A stretch of DNA of 64,000 bases from Arachidicoccus rhizosphaerae (GCF_900107765.1 NZ_FNQY01000002.1:62001-126000); one strand, 5' to 3'; numbered from the stretch's first letter, positions 53,384 to 61,911 are shown. The notes: a model not told the origin generated them from the sequence alone. Made by a program: numbers and translations.

Positions 53384-53705
53384 AACAGTTTTCACCCCTG
53401 AGCAGATGATTGAGTTTTACATAGAGGAGGCTAAACCAGTGTTCTGGATTCAGGATATAAGAATAGAGAATGAAAAAGCCGTCTTGGAGGTTGAAATGGA
53501 GTACCTAGGGATTAAACAGGGCTTAGTATTTATAAAGCCAGTACAGGAAGTTTTCACATATCCGATTTACACGGAGGAGGATTACTCCGACATGGAGTTT
53601 GAAGCCTACCGGTGGCTTGATAAAAAAGCCGAGGACTTTAAAAATCAAATCAGTAAAAAACTTTCCGAAACATTTAAAATCGAAATAGCAAAATGGAACA
53701 AATAA
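53373..53705 (+). CDS. Hypothetical early prophage protein
   Basis: A 110-residue soluble protein with alternating strands and helices (FTPEQMIEFYIEEAKPVFWI, AVLEVEMEYLGIKQGLVFIK) and no known domain. Its end overlaps the next gene by 13 bases. Confidence 0.6.
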   Translation: MRTKTVFTPEQMIEFYIEEAKPVFWIQDIRIENEKAVLEVEMEYLGIKQGLVFIKPVQEVFTYPIYTEEDYSDMEFEAYRWLDKKAEDFKNQISKKLSETFKIEIAKWNK

Positions 53706-54046
53706 TATCCAATTACGGCATGTTTGCGCTCCTTTTAATCATTGTAGCGATCGTTTATATCGAAGCCAGACACAATCCTAAAATGATGCAGCGGACTGCT
53801 GAAATCACAGCAGCCGACCGTACAAGTGTGTTAATCGCCAATATCAAGTCTCAAAAGAGAATGATTGACCTTAAAAATATGCTTGTAGAGATTCGGGCAA
53901 CTTGTCTTTACAATAAGGCCACTACCAGACACGCAGAGGAATTGAATCGGAAAATCTGGGATGAATACCACGGACAAAGGTATTACCTCATTTGTACCGA
54001 ACACCCGGAGGTCCCGCAATCACTTTTGCCTTTTTTAACCAACTAA
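53693..54046 (+). CDS. Small membrane-anchored early prophage protein
   Basis: A 117-residue protein with an N-terminal membrane anchor (YGMFALLLIIVAIVYIEARH) and a soluble helical part. No family recognised. It lies 10 bases before recT in the early operon. Confidence 0.62.
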   Translation: MEQIISNYGMFALLLIIVAIVYIEARHNPKMMQRTAEITAADRTSVLIANIKSQKRMIDLKNMLVEIRATCLYNKATTRHAEELNRKIWDEYHGQRYYLICTEHPEVPQSLLPFLTN

Positions 54047-54056
54047 AAAATATAAA

Positions 54057-54953
54057 ATGTCAAACGAAAACAGACAATTAACGACAAAATCGCTCTTTGA
54101 AAGAGTGGACGTCAAGCAGAAATTCAAGGATTTATTAGGCAATCGTGCCAGTTCATTCATGACAAGCGTTTTACAGATTACGGCTCAAAATTCACTACTT
54201 GCAAAAGCCGATCCAATGAGCGTTTATCAGAGTGCAGCCGTTGCGGCTACTTTAGATCTTCCTTTGAATCAGAACTTAGGATTTGCTTATATTTTGGCCT
54301 ATAACACCAAGCAGCCAGACGGTTCATACAAGGTTGTTGCTCAGTTTCAAATGGGTTATAAGGGATTCATCCAGTTAGCACAGAGAAGCGGACAGTTTAA
54401 GACCATATCCGCTGCCCCAATATATGAAGGCCAGCTGGTGGAACAAAATCCCCTTACAGGTTTCTTATTTGATTTCACAGCGAAAACATCAGATAAAATA
54501 ATCGGTTATGCCGCTCACTTCGCCCTTTTAAACGGTTTTGAGAAAACCTTATACATGACTGTAGAGGAGCTGCAAAAGCATGGAATGAGATTCAGCCAGA
54601 CGCTCAAAAAGGGTTACGGCCTATGGAAAGATGATTTCGATTCAATGGCTCAAAAGACAGTTTTAAAATTACTCCTTTCCAAGTTTGCGCCGCTTTCTAT
54701 TGAGATGCAAAAGGCGGTTATCACAGACCAGTCAGTAGTAAATGACGCAGACACGGAGGATGTCACCTATGTTGATAATGACACTGTTACAATCGACAAG
54801 GAAGCAGAAAGAATCAGATTGTTAATCGAAGATGCCAAAACAATTGAGGACCTGGATAATGTTTTTGAGTTCGTTTCCGACGATCAAATGGATCTATTCC
54901 TGAGTAAGAAAGAGGAATTATCAAAGTTGTTAACTAACAAAAAATCAAAATAA
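54057..54953 (+). CDS. recT: RecT-type single-strand annealing recombinase
   Basis: A 298-residue phage recombinase that coats single-stranded DNA and anneals complementary strands. The family core is visible: SFMTSVLQITAQNSLLAKAD, SAAVAATLDLPLNQNLGFAY and FQMGYKGFIQLAQRSGQFKT. Its stop overlaps the start of the next gene (TAATG), which encodes a nuclease that would supply the 5-prime-resected substrate. Together they form a RecE/RecT-like or lambda Exo/Bet-like module. Confidence 0.95.
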   Translation: MSNENRQLTTKSLFERVDVKQKFKDLLGNRASSFMTSVLQITAQNSLLAKADPMSVYQSAAVAATLDLPLNQNLGFAYILAYNTKQPDGSYKVVAQFQMGYKGFIQLAQRSGQFKTISAAPIYEGQLVEQNPLTGFLFDFTAKTSDKIIGYAAHFALLNGFEKTLYMTVEELQKHGMRFSQTLKKGYGLWKDDFDSMAQKTVLKLLLSKFAPLSIEMQKAVITDQSVVNDADTEDVTYVDNDTVTIDKEAERIRLLIEDAKTIEDLDNVFEFVSDDQMDLFLSKKEELSKLLTNKKSK

Positions 54954-55726
54954 TGGACTTTTCAAATTTATTATTCCGTGCTTCCGGGGTGGGTTATTTA
55001 ATGACCAGTCCTAAATTAAAAGCCGACAAAGAAGCCGGTAACTTGTCAGAATCGGCAAAAACAAACTGTATTGACGTCTATGTAAGCGCAAAGTACGGAC
55101 GTAACACCGATATTCAGACCAAGTACATGACTAAAGGCAATCAGGTTGAGGAAGATTCAATTACCCTTTATTCCAGACTTCATAAAAAGTTCTACAAAAA
55201 GAACGAAGAACATCTGAAAAACGACTTCGTTATGGGTACACCAGACCTTTTTACCGGTGAATCCATCCATAACGCTCAAACTGTCATAGATATTAAGAGT
55301 TCCTGGGACTTATTTACGTTCCACCGAACCAACTCAAAGGATATCAATCCTATCTACTGGTGGCAATTACAAACTTACATGTGGCTCACAGGGGCAAAAA
55401 AAGCCTATTTGGCCTACTGCCTGGTAAATACACCTGTAGCCATGATTGAAGAAGAAAAAAGGCGCCTATTCTATAAAATGAACGTGGCTACTACGGAAGA
55501 TCCCCTATATCTGGATGCCTGTGAAGCTTTGGAGCTTTCTATGACTTACGACGATATCCCCATTCAGGAAAGGTTAATTGAATACGAGATTCCCAGAGAT
55601 CAGGATGCGATTAATTGTCTGGCCGGAAAGGTCATAAAGGCAAGGGCGTTTATACAGAAATATGAGGATCAAATGACGGCGTATATCAAACCTGATCTTA
55701 ATTCATTACTTAAGAAAGTATCATAA
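54953..55726 (+). CDS. YqaJ-like PD-(D/E)XK exonuclease
   Basis: A 257-residue nuclease partner of RecT. D98 in MGTPDLFTGE, D113-x-K115 in VIDIKSSWD, and Q138/Q140 in WWQLQTYMW match the lambda-exonuclease/YqaJ active site, with E67 in the helix before it as the likely fourth residue. It would resect double-strand ends to give ssDNA for RecT. Translationally coupled to recT by a 1-base overlap. Confidence 0.9.
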   Translation: MDFSNLLFRASGVGYLMTSPKLKADKEAGNLSESAKTNCIDVYVSAKYGRNTDIQTKYMTKGNQVEEDSITLYSRLHKKFYKKNEEHLKNDFVMGTPDLFTGESIHNAQTVIDIKSSWDLFTFHRTNSKDINPIYWWQLQTYMWLTGAKKAYLAYCLVNTPVAMIEEEKRRLFYKMNVATTEDPLYLDACEALELSMTYDDIPIQERLIEYEIPRDQDAINCLAGKVIKARAFIQKYEDQMTAYIKPDLNSLLKKVS

Positions 55727-55800
55727 TTTTTTCACATAAGCAGTTTTGGTAACGCCCTTCCAGTCTTGGCGGGGCAAACCAAACTACAAAATTTTACCAA

Positions 55801-57009
55801 ATGCAAACAATTGAAATCGTAGAAACCGGAAACGAACTGGTATTAGCCCAGGAAAAAGTAAACACCGGATTAGTGGCTTTTAACAACAAAAAATCAGAAT
55901 TGGAAGCCCTGGCACAGTCTGCAGCCGAAATTACTATTAACGGTGTAGGCGATAAAGAGGGCTACAAATTAGCCGATGCCAAGCGTAAGGAACTCAAAAA
56001 AGAGCGTGTCTCTATCTCTAGTCAGGGTAAGGAAATGAGAGATACTATTAATAAGGTATCAAAAGATATAATTGAAAAAGAAAAGGAACTAATCGCCATC
56101 ATCGAAAAGGAAGAAAAAAGACTTGTTGAGGAACAGGATAAAGTAGACGCTGAAAAAGAAAGAATCCGCCTTGAAGAAATCAGAAAAGAAGAAGAAAGGA
56201 TTCAAAAAAGAGTAGATGGTCTCCGCCAGTACGGTTATGAAATCGACCTGTCCGCTTTAAAGTCTCTTTCTGACGAGGATTACAATCAACTCCAGGAAAC
56301 CGCAAAAGCCAATTACGAGGCCGAGCAAGCCCGGTTGGAAGCTGAAAGATTGGAAGCTGAGAAAAAGGCCGAGGAAGAGAGGCTGGCAAGGGAAGCAGAG
56401 GCTAAAAAACTAGCTGATGAACGCAAAGAACTGGAAGAATTAAGAAAAAAGCAGGAAGAGGCTCAAAAGTTGATCGATGAACAAAACGCCAGAATTGAGG
56501 AAGAGGCCCTTAAGGTACAGCAGGAGAAAGAAAACGTCAGGACACGGCTAATTGCTTCATTGGGCATCCCATTCAATTATGTAGAAAACGCCTACATAGA
56601 GCAAGATATTAACGTTCGGGTTAGTGATATCAAAAGCCTGAACGATACCGAATGGGATGCCCTGGTAAATTCCGTAACCGAAAGAAAGATCATTATCGAC
56701 CAGGAAAGAAAGGCTATGGAGGCAGAAATAATGGAACAAGCTAAAAAGAAAGCCGCCGCCGATGCATTGCAGGCCGAAAAAGACCGCAAAGCCGCCGAGG
56801 AACAGGAACGGCTAAGAAAAGAGGAAGAAGCCAGAATTAAAGCTGAACAGGCCCCGGATCGAACCAAGATTAACGAATACATAAAGTCAATCAAAGATCT
56901 GGAAGTTCCTGTAATGAAATCGGCCAACGGGAAAAAGATCATGGCTTCAATTCAGGAACTGGTAGGCAAGTTAACCTCTTATTCAACTGAAAAGGCTAAT
57001 ACGCTTTGA
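55801..57009 (+). CDS. DUF1351-like coiled-coil phage protein
   Basis: A 402-residue protein dominated by a long coiled coil (about 70-250: KERVSISSQGKEMRDTINKV, then Glu/Lys/Ala-rich repeats) and a C-terminal segment (INEYIKSIKDLEVPVMKSAN). The DUF1351 group is common next to recT in Firmicutes and Bacteroidota phages and may help recombination, though its action is unknown. Its TGA overlaps a TTG start (TTGA) for the 53-residue protein that follows. The highly biased residue composition makes many false frames in this stretch. Confidence 0.75.
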   Translation: MQTIEIVETGNELVLAQEKVNTGLVAFNNKKSELEALAQSAAEITINGVGDKEGYKLADAKRKELKKERVSISSQGKEMRDTINKVSKDIIEKEKELIAIIEKEEKRLVEEQDKVDAEKERIRLEEIRKEEERIQKRVDGLRQYGYEIDLSALKSLSDEDYNQLQETAKANYEAEQARLEAERLEAEKKAEEERLAREAEAKKLADERKELEELRKKQEEAQKLIDEQNARIEEEALKVQQEKENVRTRLIASLGIPFNYVENAYIEQDINVRVSDIKSLNDTEWDALVNSVTERKIIIDQERKAMEAEIMEQAKKKAAADALQAEKDRKAAEEQERLRKEEEARIKAEQAPDRTKINEYIKSIKDLEVPVMKSANGKKIMASIQELVGKLTSYSTEKANTL

Positions 57010-57167
57010 CCCTGACAAAAGATATTATCGACCCATGGCGCCGGTTATTAGGCAAGAAAGGCGAACAGGTAAAGCTTATTTCTGACCATTCAGGGGTCTT
57101 AATTGTAGAAAACGATAAAGGGCAGCGGTTCGCAGTAAATTCAAAATACATCAAAAATGAAAATTAG
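57006..57167 (+). CDS. Small phage protein (53 residues, TTG start)
   Basis: From the TTG overlapping the upstream stop the frame reads MTLTKDIIDPWRRLLGKKGE, then QVKLISDHSGVLIVENDKGQ and RFAVNSKYIKNEN. It is a beta-rich mini-protein like a small SH3/KOW-type domain (KLISDHSGVLIVENDKGQRF). It overlaps the next gene start by 11 bases. The 0-frame fills nearly all of a 147-base gap between two genes, and the protein has a natural composition. Function unknown. Confidence 0.6.
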   Translation: MTLTKDIIDPWRRLLGKKGEQVKLISDHSGVLIVENDKGQRFAVNSKYIKNEN

Positions 57168-57342
57168 TTTAAAAATAATGATTGGTCTGGCTTGTATTAT
57201 AGCTGACATGTTCGCTACAAACTTCCTGACTTCATTAGTTACTTACCCGTCGGACATAACGGTCATTTTGGGGATTATAGGGCTTGCGGCTCTTATTTTA
57301 ATAAATATTTTTTTAATCAAACTTTTAACAAAAACAAAATGA
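57157..57342 (+). CDS. Small two-helix membrane protein
   Basis: A 61-residue membrane protein with two predicted helices (IMIGLACIIADMFATNFLTS and ITVILGIIGLAALILINIFL). Its stop overlaps the next start by 4 bases, so it is coupled to the SPFH lipoprotein. The order suggests that they work together in the inner membrane. Confidence 0.7.
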   Translation: MKISLKIMIGLACIIADMFATNFLTSLVTYPSDITVILGIIGLAALILINIFLIKLLTKTK

Positions 57343-58109
57343 GAAAGACAATTTTCACATTGATTGCGGCTATTGCGCTGCTTGCATCATGCACCCGAAT
57401 TGATGCCGGGTATGAAGGGATTTTAGTAAACCAGTATGGTACAGAGAAAGGGGTGTCAAATGTTCAGATCAAAACGGGTCGTGTGTGGTATAATCCATTC
57501 ACTCAGGACGTGGTAGAATTCCCTTTGTTCGTAAAAACGATTGATTATTCAGCGTTTACCGTGAACGCCAAAGACGGATCTGTTTTCACTATCGATCCTA
57601 CACTCAGCTATGCCGTTGTTCAGGGGAAAGCTCCTTTCATCTATGTAAAGTACAGAAAGGACTTAGACGAGATTACAACTACAACAATGTTCAACTACGT
57701 GAAAAACGCCTTTAGAATCCAGATGAACAAGTACACCACAGAGCAATTAATAAGCAATAGGCAGCAATTTGAGGACAGTGTAGAGGCAAACTTAGGAAAA
57801 ACGCTAGAATCAGATGGGTTCAGACTTGAATCCCTCACATCTGGGCTACAATATCCAAAATCTATTGTCGAGGCGGTGGATGCAAAAAACAGAGCGGTTC
57901 AGGAATCCATGCAGGCGCAAAACCAACTAGTCAGGGATTCCATCAATGCCAGAAGGGAGGTGATTGTGGCGGAAGGAGAAAGACAGGCAAACCTACTCAG
58001 GCAATCATCCCTTACAAACCTGCTCATACAACAACAGTTTATTGAGAAATGGGACGGGAGGACGCCTTTATATGGAAACAGCCCGGTAGTATTCAAGAAC
58101 GTTCAATAA
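57339..58109 (+). CDS. SPFH/band-7 domain lipoprotein encoded by the prophage
   Basis: A 256-residue protein with a signal peptide and lipobox (ALLASC, lipid-modified Cys18) and a prohibitin/stomatin-like SPFH domain (YEGILVNQYGTEKGVSNVQI, VFTIDPTLSYAVVQGKAPFI, SDGFRLESLTSGLQYPKSIV). The long C-terminal helix (VDAKNRAVQESMQAQNQLVR, VIVAEGERQANLL) is the oligomerisation coil. SPFH proteins form rings or scaffolds on membranes and in bacteria have been tied to FtsH regulation and phage-related roles. A copy in a phage early region, coupled to a small membrane protein, is notable. Whether it acts in DNA replication, lysis or exclusion is unknown. Confidence 0.82.
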   Translation: MRKTIFTLIAAIALLASCTRIDAGYEGILVNQYGTEKGVSNVQIKTGRVWYNPFTQDVVEFPLFVKTIDYSAFTVNAKDGSVFTIDPTLSYAVVQGKAPFIYVKYRKDLDEITTTTMFNYVKNAFRIQMNKYTTEQLISNRQQFEDSVEANLGKTLESDGFRLESLTSGLQYPKSIVEAVDAKNRAVQESMQAQNQLVRDSINARREVIVAEGERQANLLRQSSLTNLLIQQQFIEKWDGRTPLYGNSPVVFKNVQ

Positions 58110-58336
58110 GGTATTATAACTCCAGCAGCATGAAACATTGCCCGGGTCGCTTAATTGCGGCCATAGGGCGTACAAAGAATTGGTCAACCTAAAATTTGTC
58201 ACTCATGTAACACACAGATCACTAATCCCCTATTTAATGCAACAATGAACAAGGGGGCGGAAAATTATTAACAAGTTGTGGTGAATATGTTTTTCAAACC
58301 CTGCCCTTTATTCCCTAACAATTCAATCTTTCCAAA

Positions 58337-58615
58337 ATGAACCAATCATTACCACCGCCAAACTCGATTAAGTCCTTTCTGCTCAGTGAATTAATAAAAG
58401 GACACACTATTTCAGAAAAAACACAAAACTGGAATAGCTTCAGATCTAGACTATCCGAATTGAATCAGAAAATCACAATTTCCTTCAAATGGGTTGAATT
58501 TAAGAACTCATTCGGACACCCTGGAAGGTATAGAGTTCATTTCCTGGAAGAAACGGAAAAAGAAAAAGCAATTGAACTATATAAAAAGCTAGTAGAAACA
58601 CCTGTAAAATTATAA
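58337..58615 (+). CDS. Hypothetical prophage protein
   Basis: A 92-residue protein. The start is a low-complexity Pro-rich stretch (MNQSLPPPN) followed by helices (SFRSRLSELNQKI) and a beta-hairpin (HPGRYRVHFLEETEKEKAIE). No family recognised. Upstream is a 227-base gap without a gene, in which a new promoter could lie. The 58618 gene follows after 2 bases. Confidence 0.58.
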   Translation: MNQSLPPPNSIKSFLLSELIKGHTISEKTQNWNSFRSRLSELNQKITISFKWVEFKNSFGHPGRYRVHFLEETEKEKAIELYKKLVETPVKL

Positions 58616-58617
58616 AG

Positions 58618-59232
58618 ATGGCAATAGTAATACACGAAAAGCAACTTGAAGATCTAATTTTTGAAGACATTGAAGAAACATTAGGGTCTACAATTGAATT
58701 AAAGGGTTTGCATCTTAATCTTGGATATTATATTTCAGCATTTAGGCAATTAAGGTTTGGCGAATACGGAATATCGGATATCATAACTATTGGTTTTGAA
58801 GAAGGGTCGATAATTGTAAATGTTATTGAGCTAAAAATAGTCCCCTTCAGCTTTGATCATCTATCGCAATTAGCACGATATGTCAAGGCAGTAAAGGAGA
58901 TGATTAATAATTCTCCAATAAGGCGGACTGTAAAGATTTACGGAACATTAATAGTAGAGCAATTTCCTGTTAACGACAGCCTATATCTACCTTATATATT
59001 GTCTGACAACATAGCAATATATTCTACAGAATATGGACTAAGCGGAGTGAAGTTTAGTAAACTCCATAGTAATTGGGTTAGAGGTGAAGGCAAATTATCC
59101 ATAAATGACACACTAAAAGAAGAGGATAAGAAGGAATTAAAAAAGATGCTTCAATGGTTTTACGCTCAATCCATTTACCAGATACCAGAATTCTCCAAAA
59201 GCGAATCAAACAACAAAGAAGGCCCATTTTAG
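58618..59232 (+). CDS. NucS-like PD-(D/E)XK endonuclease (putative)
   Basis: A 204-residue protein with D54 (YGISDIITIG), E71-x-K73 (NVIELKIVPF) and the following QLARYVKAV helix (84-92), the pattern of NucS/DUF91-like restriction-type nucleases. In archaea and actinobacteria NucS cuts mismatched or branched DNA. Here it may process replication or recombination intermediates of the phage, but the N-terminal binding domain of NucS is absent, so the substrate is unknown. It lies 12 bases before the replication initiator. Confidence 0.68.
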   Translation: MAIVIHEKQLEDLIFEDIEETLGSTIELKGLHLNLGYYISAFRQLRFGEYGISDIITIGFEEGSIIVNVIELKIVPFSFDHLSQLARYVKAVKEMINNSPIRRTVKIYGTLIVEQFPVNDSLYLPYILSDNIAIYSTEYGLSGVKFSKLHSNWVRGEGKLSINDTLKEEDKKELKKMLQWFYAQSIYQIPEFSKSESNNKEGPF

Positions 59233-59244
59233 AATTTTACCAAT

Positions 59245-60087
59245 ATGCCTAATAGAGTTTTAAGAGACTGGACAGATTCAGAAAGGATAAATGAACTAAG
59301 CGTAAATGCCGAATGCTTATTTGTTCGATTAATGATGAAAGCAGATGATTACGGAAATTTTAATGCTAATTCAAAATTAGTCAAGTCCTTATGTTTTCCG
59401 CTGAAAGATTTTAGAGAAGCCGACATTACCCGATGGATCCAAGAGTTGGAGACTTCCGGTCTGATCGCCTTATATGAAGCCGATAACAAAAAGTACTTAC
59501 ATATTATAAATTTTGGTCAAAGATTAAGAACAATGAATCCAAAATTTCCGCAATATATTGACAATCAACAAACAGGTAATCCATGTCCGCAACCCGCTGT
59601 CATTTGTCCGCAACCTGCTGTCATTTGTCCGCCTGAAACGAAACGAAACGAAGTAGAAACGAATATAGATACTAAAGTATCTATGTCGACTGTAGTCGAC
59701 GAGAAAGCGCCCCTTCCATACGACTCTGTTGAAAAAACAAAAACCGGTATCTGGGAGTATCTAAAAACCGGACCAAAAGAAGCAGAGCCTTATGTCGACT
59801 TCTGGAATCTATTTGCCGCGGAAAAGGGAGTGCCTAAGGTCAGGGATATCACGAGGAAACGACGGCAAAAGTTAAAAGTCAGGCTTGGTGAGAAAAGCTT
59901 CAATTTCTGCAACATCCTGAAAATGGCCGGTAATTCAGAATTCCTGTTGAGTCATGGCTGGTTCGCTTTTGACTGGATCATCGAAAACGATTCAAACTAT
60001 TTAAAAATCCTTGAAGGCAATTACCAACCAAAAGAAAAAAACGATCAGAAAGAACCCGTTAAATCCCCTAAAATCGTAAAAATCTAA
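59245..60087 (+). CDS. Phage replication initiator (DnaD/O-protein-like)
   Basis: A 280-residue protein. The N-terminal domain (NRVLRDWTDSERINELSVNA, LFVRLMMKADDYGNFNANSK) is a winged helix typical of phage replication proteins that bind origin DNA and load the helicase. The middle is a low-complexity linker with a sevenfold-related repeat (CPQPAVI twice), encoded by DNA iterons, then a C-terminal domain (WNLFAAEKGVPKVRDITRKR). Its stop overlaps the DnaB gene (TAATG). The arrangement initiator-helicase parallels lambda O-P. The gene carries direct repeats and palindromes at 59584-59700 that look like an origin. Confidence 0.8.
   Translation: MPNRVLRDWTDSERINELSVNAECLFVRLMMKADDYGNFNANSKLVKSLCFPLKDFREADITRWIQELETSGLIALYEADNKKYLHIINFGQRLRTMNPKFPQYIDNQQTGNPCPQPAVICPQPAVICPPETKRNEVETNIDTKVSMSTVVDEKAPLPYDSVEKTKTGIWEYLKTGPKEAEPYVDFWNLFAAEKGVPKVRDITRKRRQKLKVRLGEKSFNFCNILKMAGNSEFLLSHGWFAFDWIIENDSNYLKILEGNYQPKEKNDQKEPVKSPKIVKI
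59584..59632. repeat. 21-bp tandem direct repeat (iteron-like) in the initiator gene
   Basis: Two near-identical copies of TGTCCGCAACCCGCTGTCAT plus T (59584-59604 and 59605-59625, one mismatch) are followed by a partial third copy TGTCCGC (59626-59632). They encode CPQPAVI in tandem. Confidence 0.85.
59635..59660. repeat. GAAAC pentanucleotide repeats
   Basis: Three adjacent GAAAC units (59635-59649) and a fourth at 59656-59660, between the iterons and the palindromes. Confidence 0.8.
59665..59700. repeat. Two back-to-back perfect palindromes in the initiator gene
   Basis: ATAGATACT-AA-AGTATCTAT (59665-59684) has 9-bp arms. GTCGACT-GT-AGTCGAC (59685-59700) has 7-bp arms. They abut without a gap, next to the iterons. 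Confidence 0.85.
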
Positions 60088-61493
60088 TGAAAGAACTGGA
60101 ACAATTCGTACCGCTGCACTCGCAGGAAGTTGAGGAATCCGTCATTGGCATAATGATACAATCCCCCAATTTGGCAGCTGAGGCCTTCGATACGCTCGTT
60201 TCTGATTATTTCTATACAGATAGCTGCAAAAGATTTTTTAAGGGCTTAAAATGGCTGTATGACAGCTTAAACACAATCGACGTTATTTCGCTTGTAACGG
60301 CTTTAAAAAAACAGGGAACTATCCAGGAAGGTGATGTTTTTAATCTTTCCCAGATTGTCGGCAAAACAACGCCGCTTCAAAGCATATTCGATACTCATTC
60401 AAAAATGCTGATTGAGTACTACATGAAACGTAAGGTTGGCGATCTGGGAATAGATTTTTTAACAAAAGCTAAAGACGAGACTGCGGACGCTTTCGATGTT
60501 TTAAATGGTGCTTCGGTGGATTTAATGAAAGTCCAGGAGCAGGTAAGTAAAGGCGATGAGATTACGATTTCTCAATTGGTAGACCAGGTTTTTGATCAGA
60601 TTGAACAGGCAAAATCAACCGGTAAAATCGGATTAGATACCAAATTTACCGCCCTGAACAAAAAAATAATGGGATGGGTTGCACCGGATTTGATCATTTT
60701 GGCAGCACGTCCAGGGATGGGGAAAACGGCGCTCATGTTATCAGCTGCTAAAAAACTGGCAATAGACCAAGGTATACCGGTAGCTATTTTCTCAATCGAA
60801 ATGAGTTCCGGCCAGTTAGTTACCCGGTTACTTTCTATCGAAACTCAAATCTCTCATGAAAAAATAAGACTGGGCGACCTGAACGAACAGGAAGAAGATC
60901 TTTTGAACGAATCAGGCATAAGAATCTCAAACGCGCCTTTGCATATCATTGACAACGCAATGACAATCAGCGAGATTAGGACAAAATCAGTCATTCTCAA
61001 AAGAAAATACGGTATCAAAATGATTTTCATTGACTACCTGCAAATCATGTCAGGTATGAATGAAAAGAATAAAAACCGTGAAGCCATCGTATCGGAGATA
61101 AGCAGAGGCTGTAAGAGACTGGCAAAAGAACTTGAAGTTCCTGTAATGGCCCTTAGTCAGCTATCCAGGGGTGTAGAATCCAGAGAAAATAAAATGCCGA
61201 TGCTGTCGGACTTAAGAGAATCCGGTGCTATTGAACAGGATGCAGATGAGGTTATTTTCCTGATGAGACCGGAATATTACGAAATAAACGAGGTAGAAAT
61301 GGAGGGCGAAGTTTTACCTGCCAATGGTCTTGTAGTAGCTAATGTAGCCAAAAACAGGCACGGGTCACCCGGAAAAGTGGTTTTAGGGTTTACACCTCAC
61401 TGTATGACATTCAAAGATCACGAAAAGAATATTCAGCCAATGGGTCAGTACGAAGGCTGGACACCAATACCACAAGAAGAAAACCCCTTTTAA
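60087..61493 (+). CDS. dnaB: Phage replicative helicase, DnaB family
   Basis: A 468-residue hexameric 5-prime to 3-prime DNA helicase. The N-terminal helical domain (HSQEVEESVIGIMIQSPNLA) is followed by the RecA-like domain with Walker A ARPGMGKT (207-214), Walker B IFIDYLQIM (D316) and the C-terminal motif LSQLSRGVESRENKMPMLSD, then LRESGAIEQDADEVIFLMRP. It would unwind DNA at the phage origin, loaded by the initiator encoded just before it. The start overlaps the initiator stop by 1 base. Confidence 0.96.
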   Translation: MKELEQFVPLHSQEVEESVIGIMIQSPNLAAEAFDTLVSDYFYTDSCKRFFKGLKWLYDSLNTIDVISLVTALKKQGTIQEGDVFNLSQIVGKTTPLQSIFDTHSKMLIEYYMKRKVGDLGIDFLTKAKDETADAFDVLNGASVDLMKVQEQVSKGDEITISQLVDQVFDQIEQAKSTGKIGLDTKFTALNKKIMGWVAPDLIILAARPGMGKTALMLSAAKKLAIDQGIPVAIFSIEMSSGQLVTRLLSIETQISHEKIRLGDLNEQEEDLLNESGIRISNAPLHIIDNAMTISEIRTKSVILKRKYGIKMIFIDYLQIMSGMNEKNKNREAIVSEISRGCKRLAKELEVPVMALSQLSRGVESRENKMPMLSDLRESGAIEQDADEVIFLMRPEYYEINEVEMEGEVLPANGLVVANVAKNRHGSPGKVVLGFTPHCMTFKDHEKNIQPMGQYEGWTPIPQEENPF

Positions 61494-61494
61494 A

Positions 61495-61911
61495 ATGGAA
61501 TTAGAAATACCAAAGAGATACAAAAATAAATCAGTAGCCCAACTCCTTCCGATCGCTCAAGACTGGTTCAATAAAATGATCAGGCTTCGGGACAAAAATA
61601 AGCCCTGTATTTCATGCGGAAGCTGGAATACGTCAGACGCAAGCCATTTTTATTCCAGAGGGAATTACCCCGGGATGCGATTCGTAGAGGACAATGTTCA
61701 TCTTTCATGTGCGAAATGCAATAGGTTTTTACATGGGAACTTATTGGAATATCGGCGCCTTTTGATACGAAAAATAGGTATTGAAAGGGTTGAAAAACTG
61801 GAATGGATGTCAATAAGCAACCGAAGTAAAAAATGGACACGATGGGAATTGATAGTAATTATTCTGGAGTGCCAATCGAAATGCAAGATTTATGAACTAT
61901 CTAATAATTAA
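61495..61911 (+). CDS. ninG: NinG/Rap-type recombination endonuclease
   Basis: A 138-residue phage protein with two CxxC pairs: C38/C41 (PCISCGSWN) and C72/C75 (LSCAKCNRFLHG), plus H51 in ASHFYSRGNYPGMRF, matching the NinG/Rap HNH-like family. Lambda Rap cuts Holliday and D-loop structures during recombination. It fits the RecT module upstream. It begins 1 base after the helicase stop. Confidence 0.88.
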   Translation: MELEIPKRYKNKSVAQLLPIAQDWFNKMIRLRDKNKPCISCGSWNTSDASHFYSRGNYPGMRFVEDNVHLSCAKCNRFLHGNLLEYRRLLIRKIGIERVEKLEWMSISNRSKKWTRWELIVIILECQSKCKIYELSNN

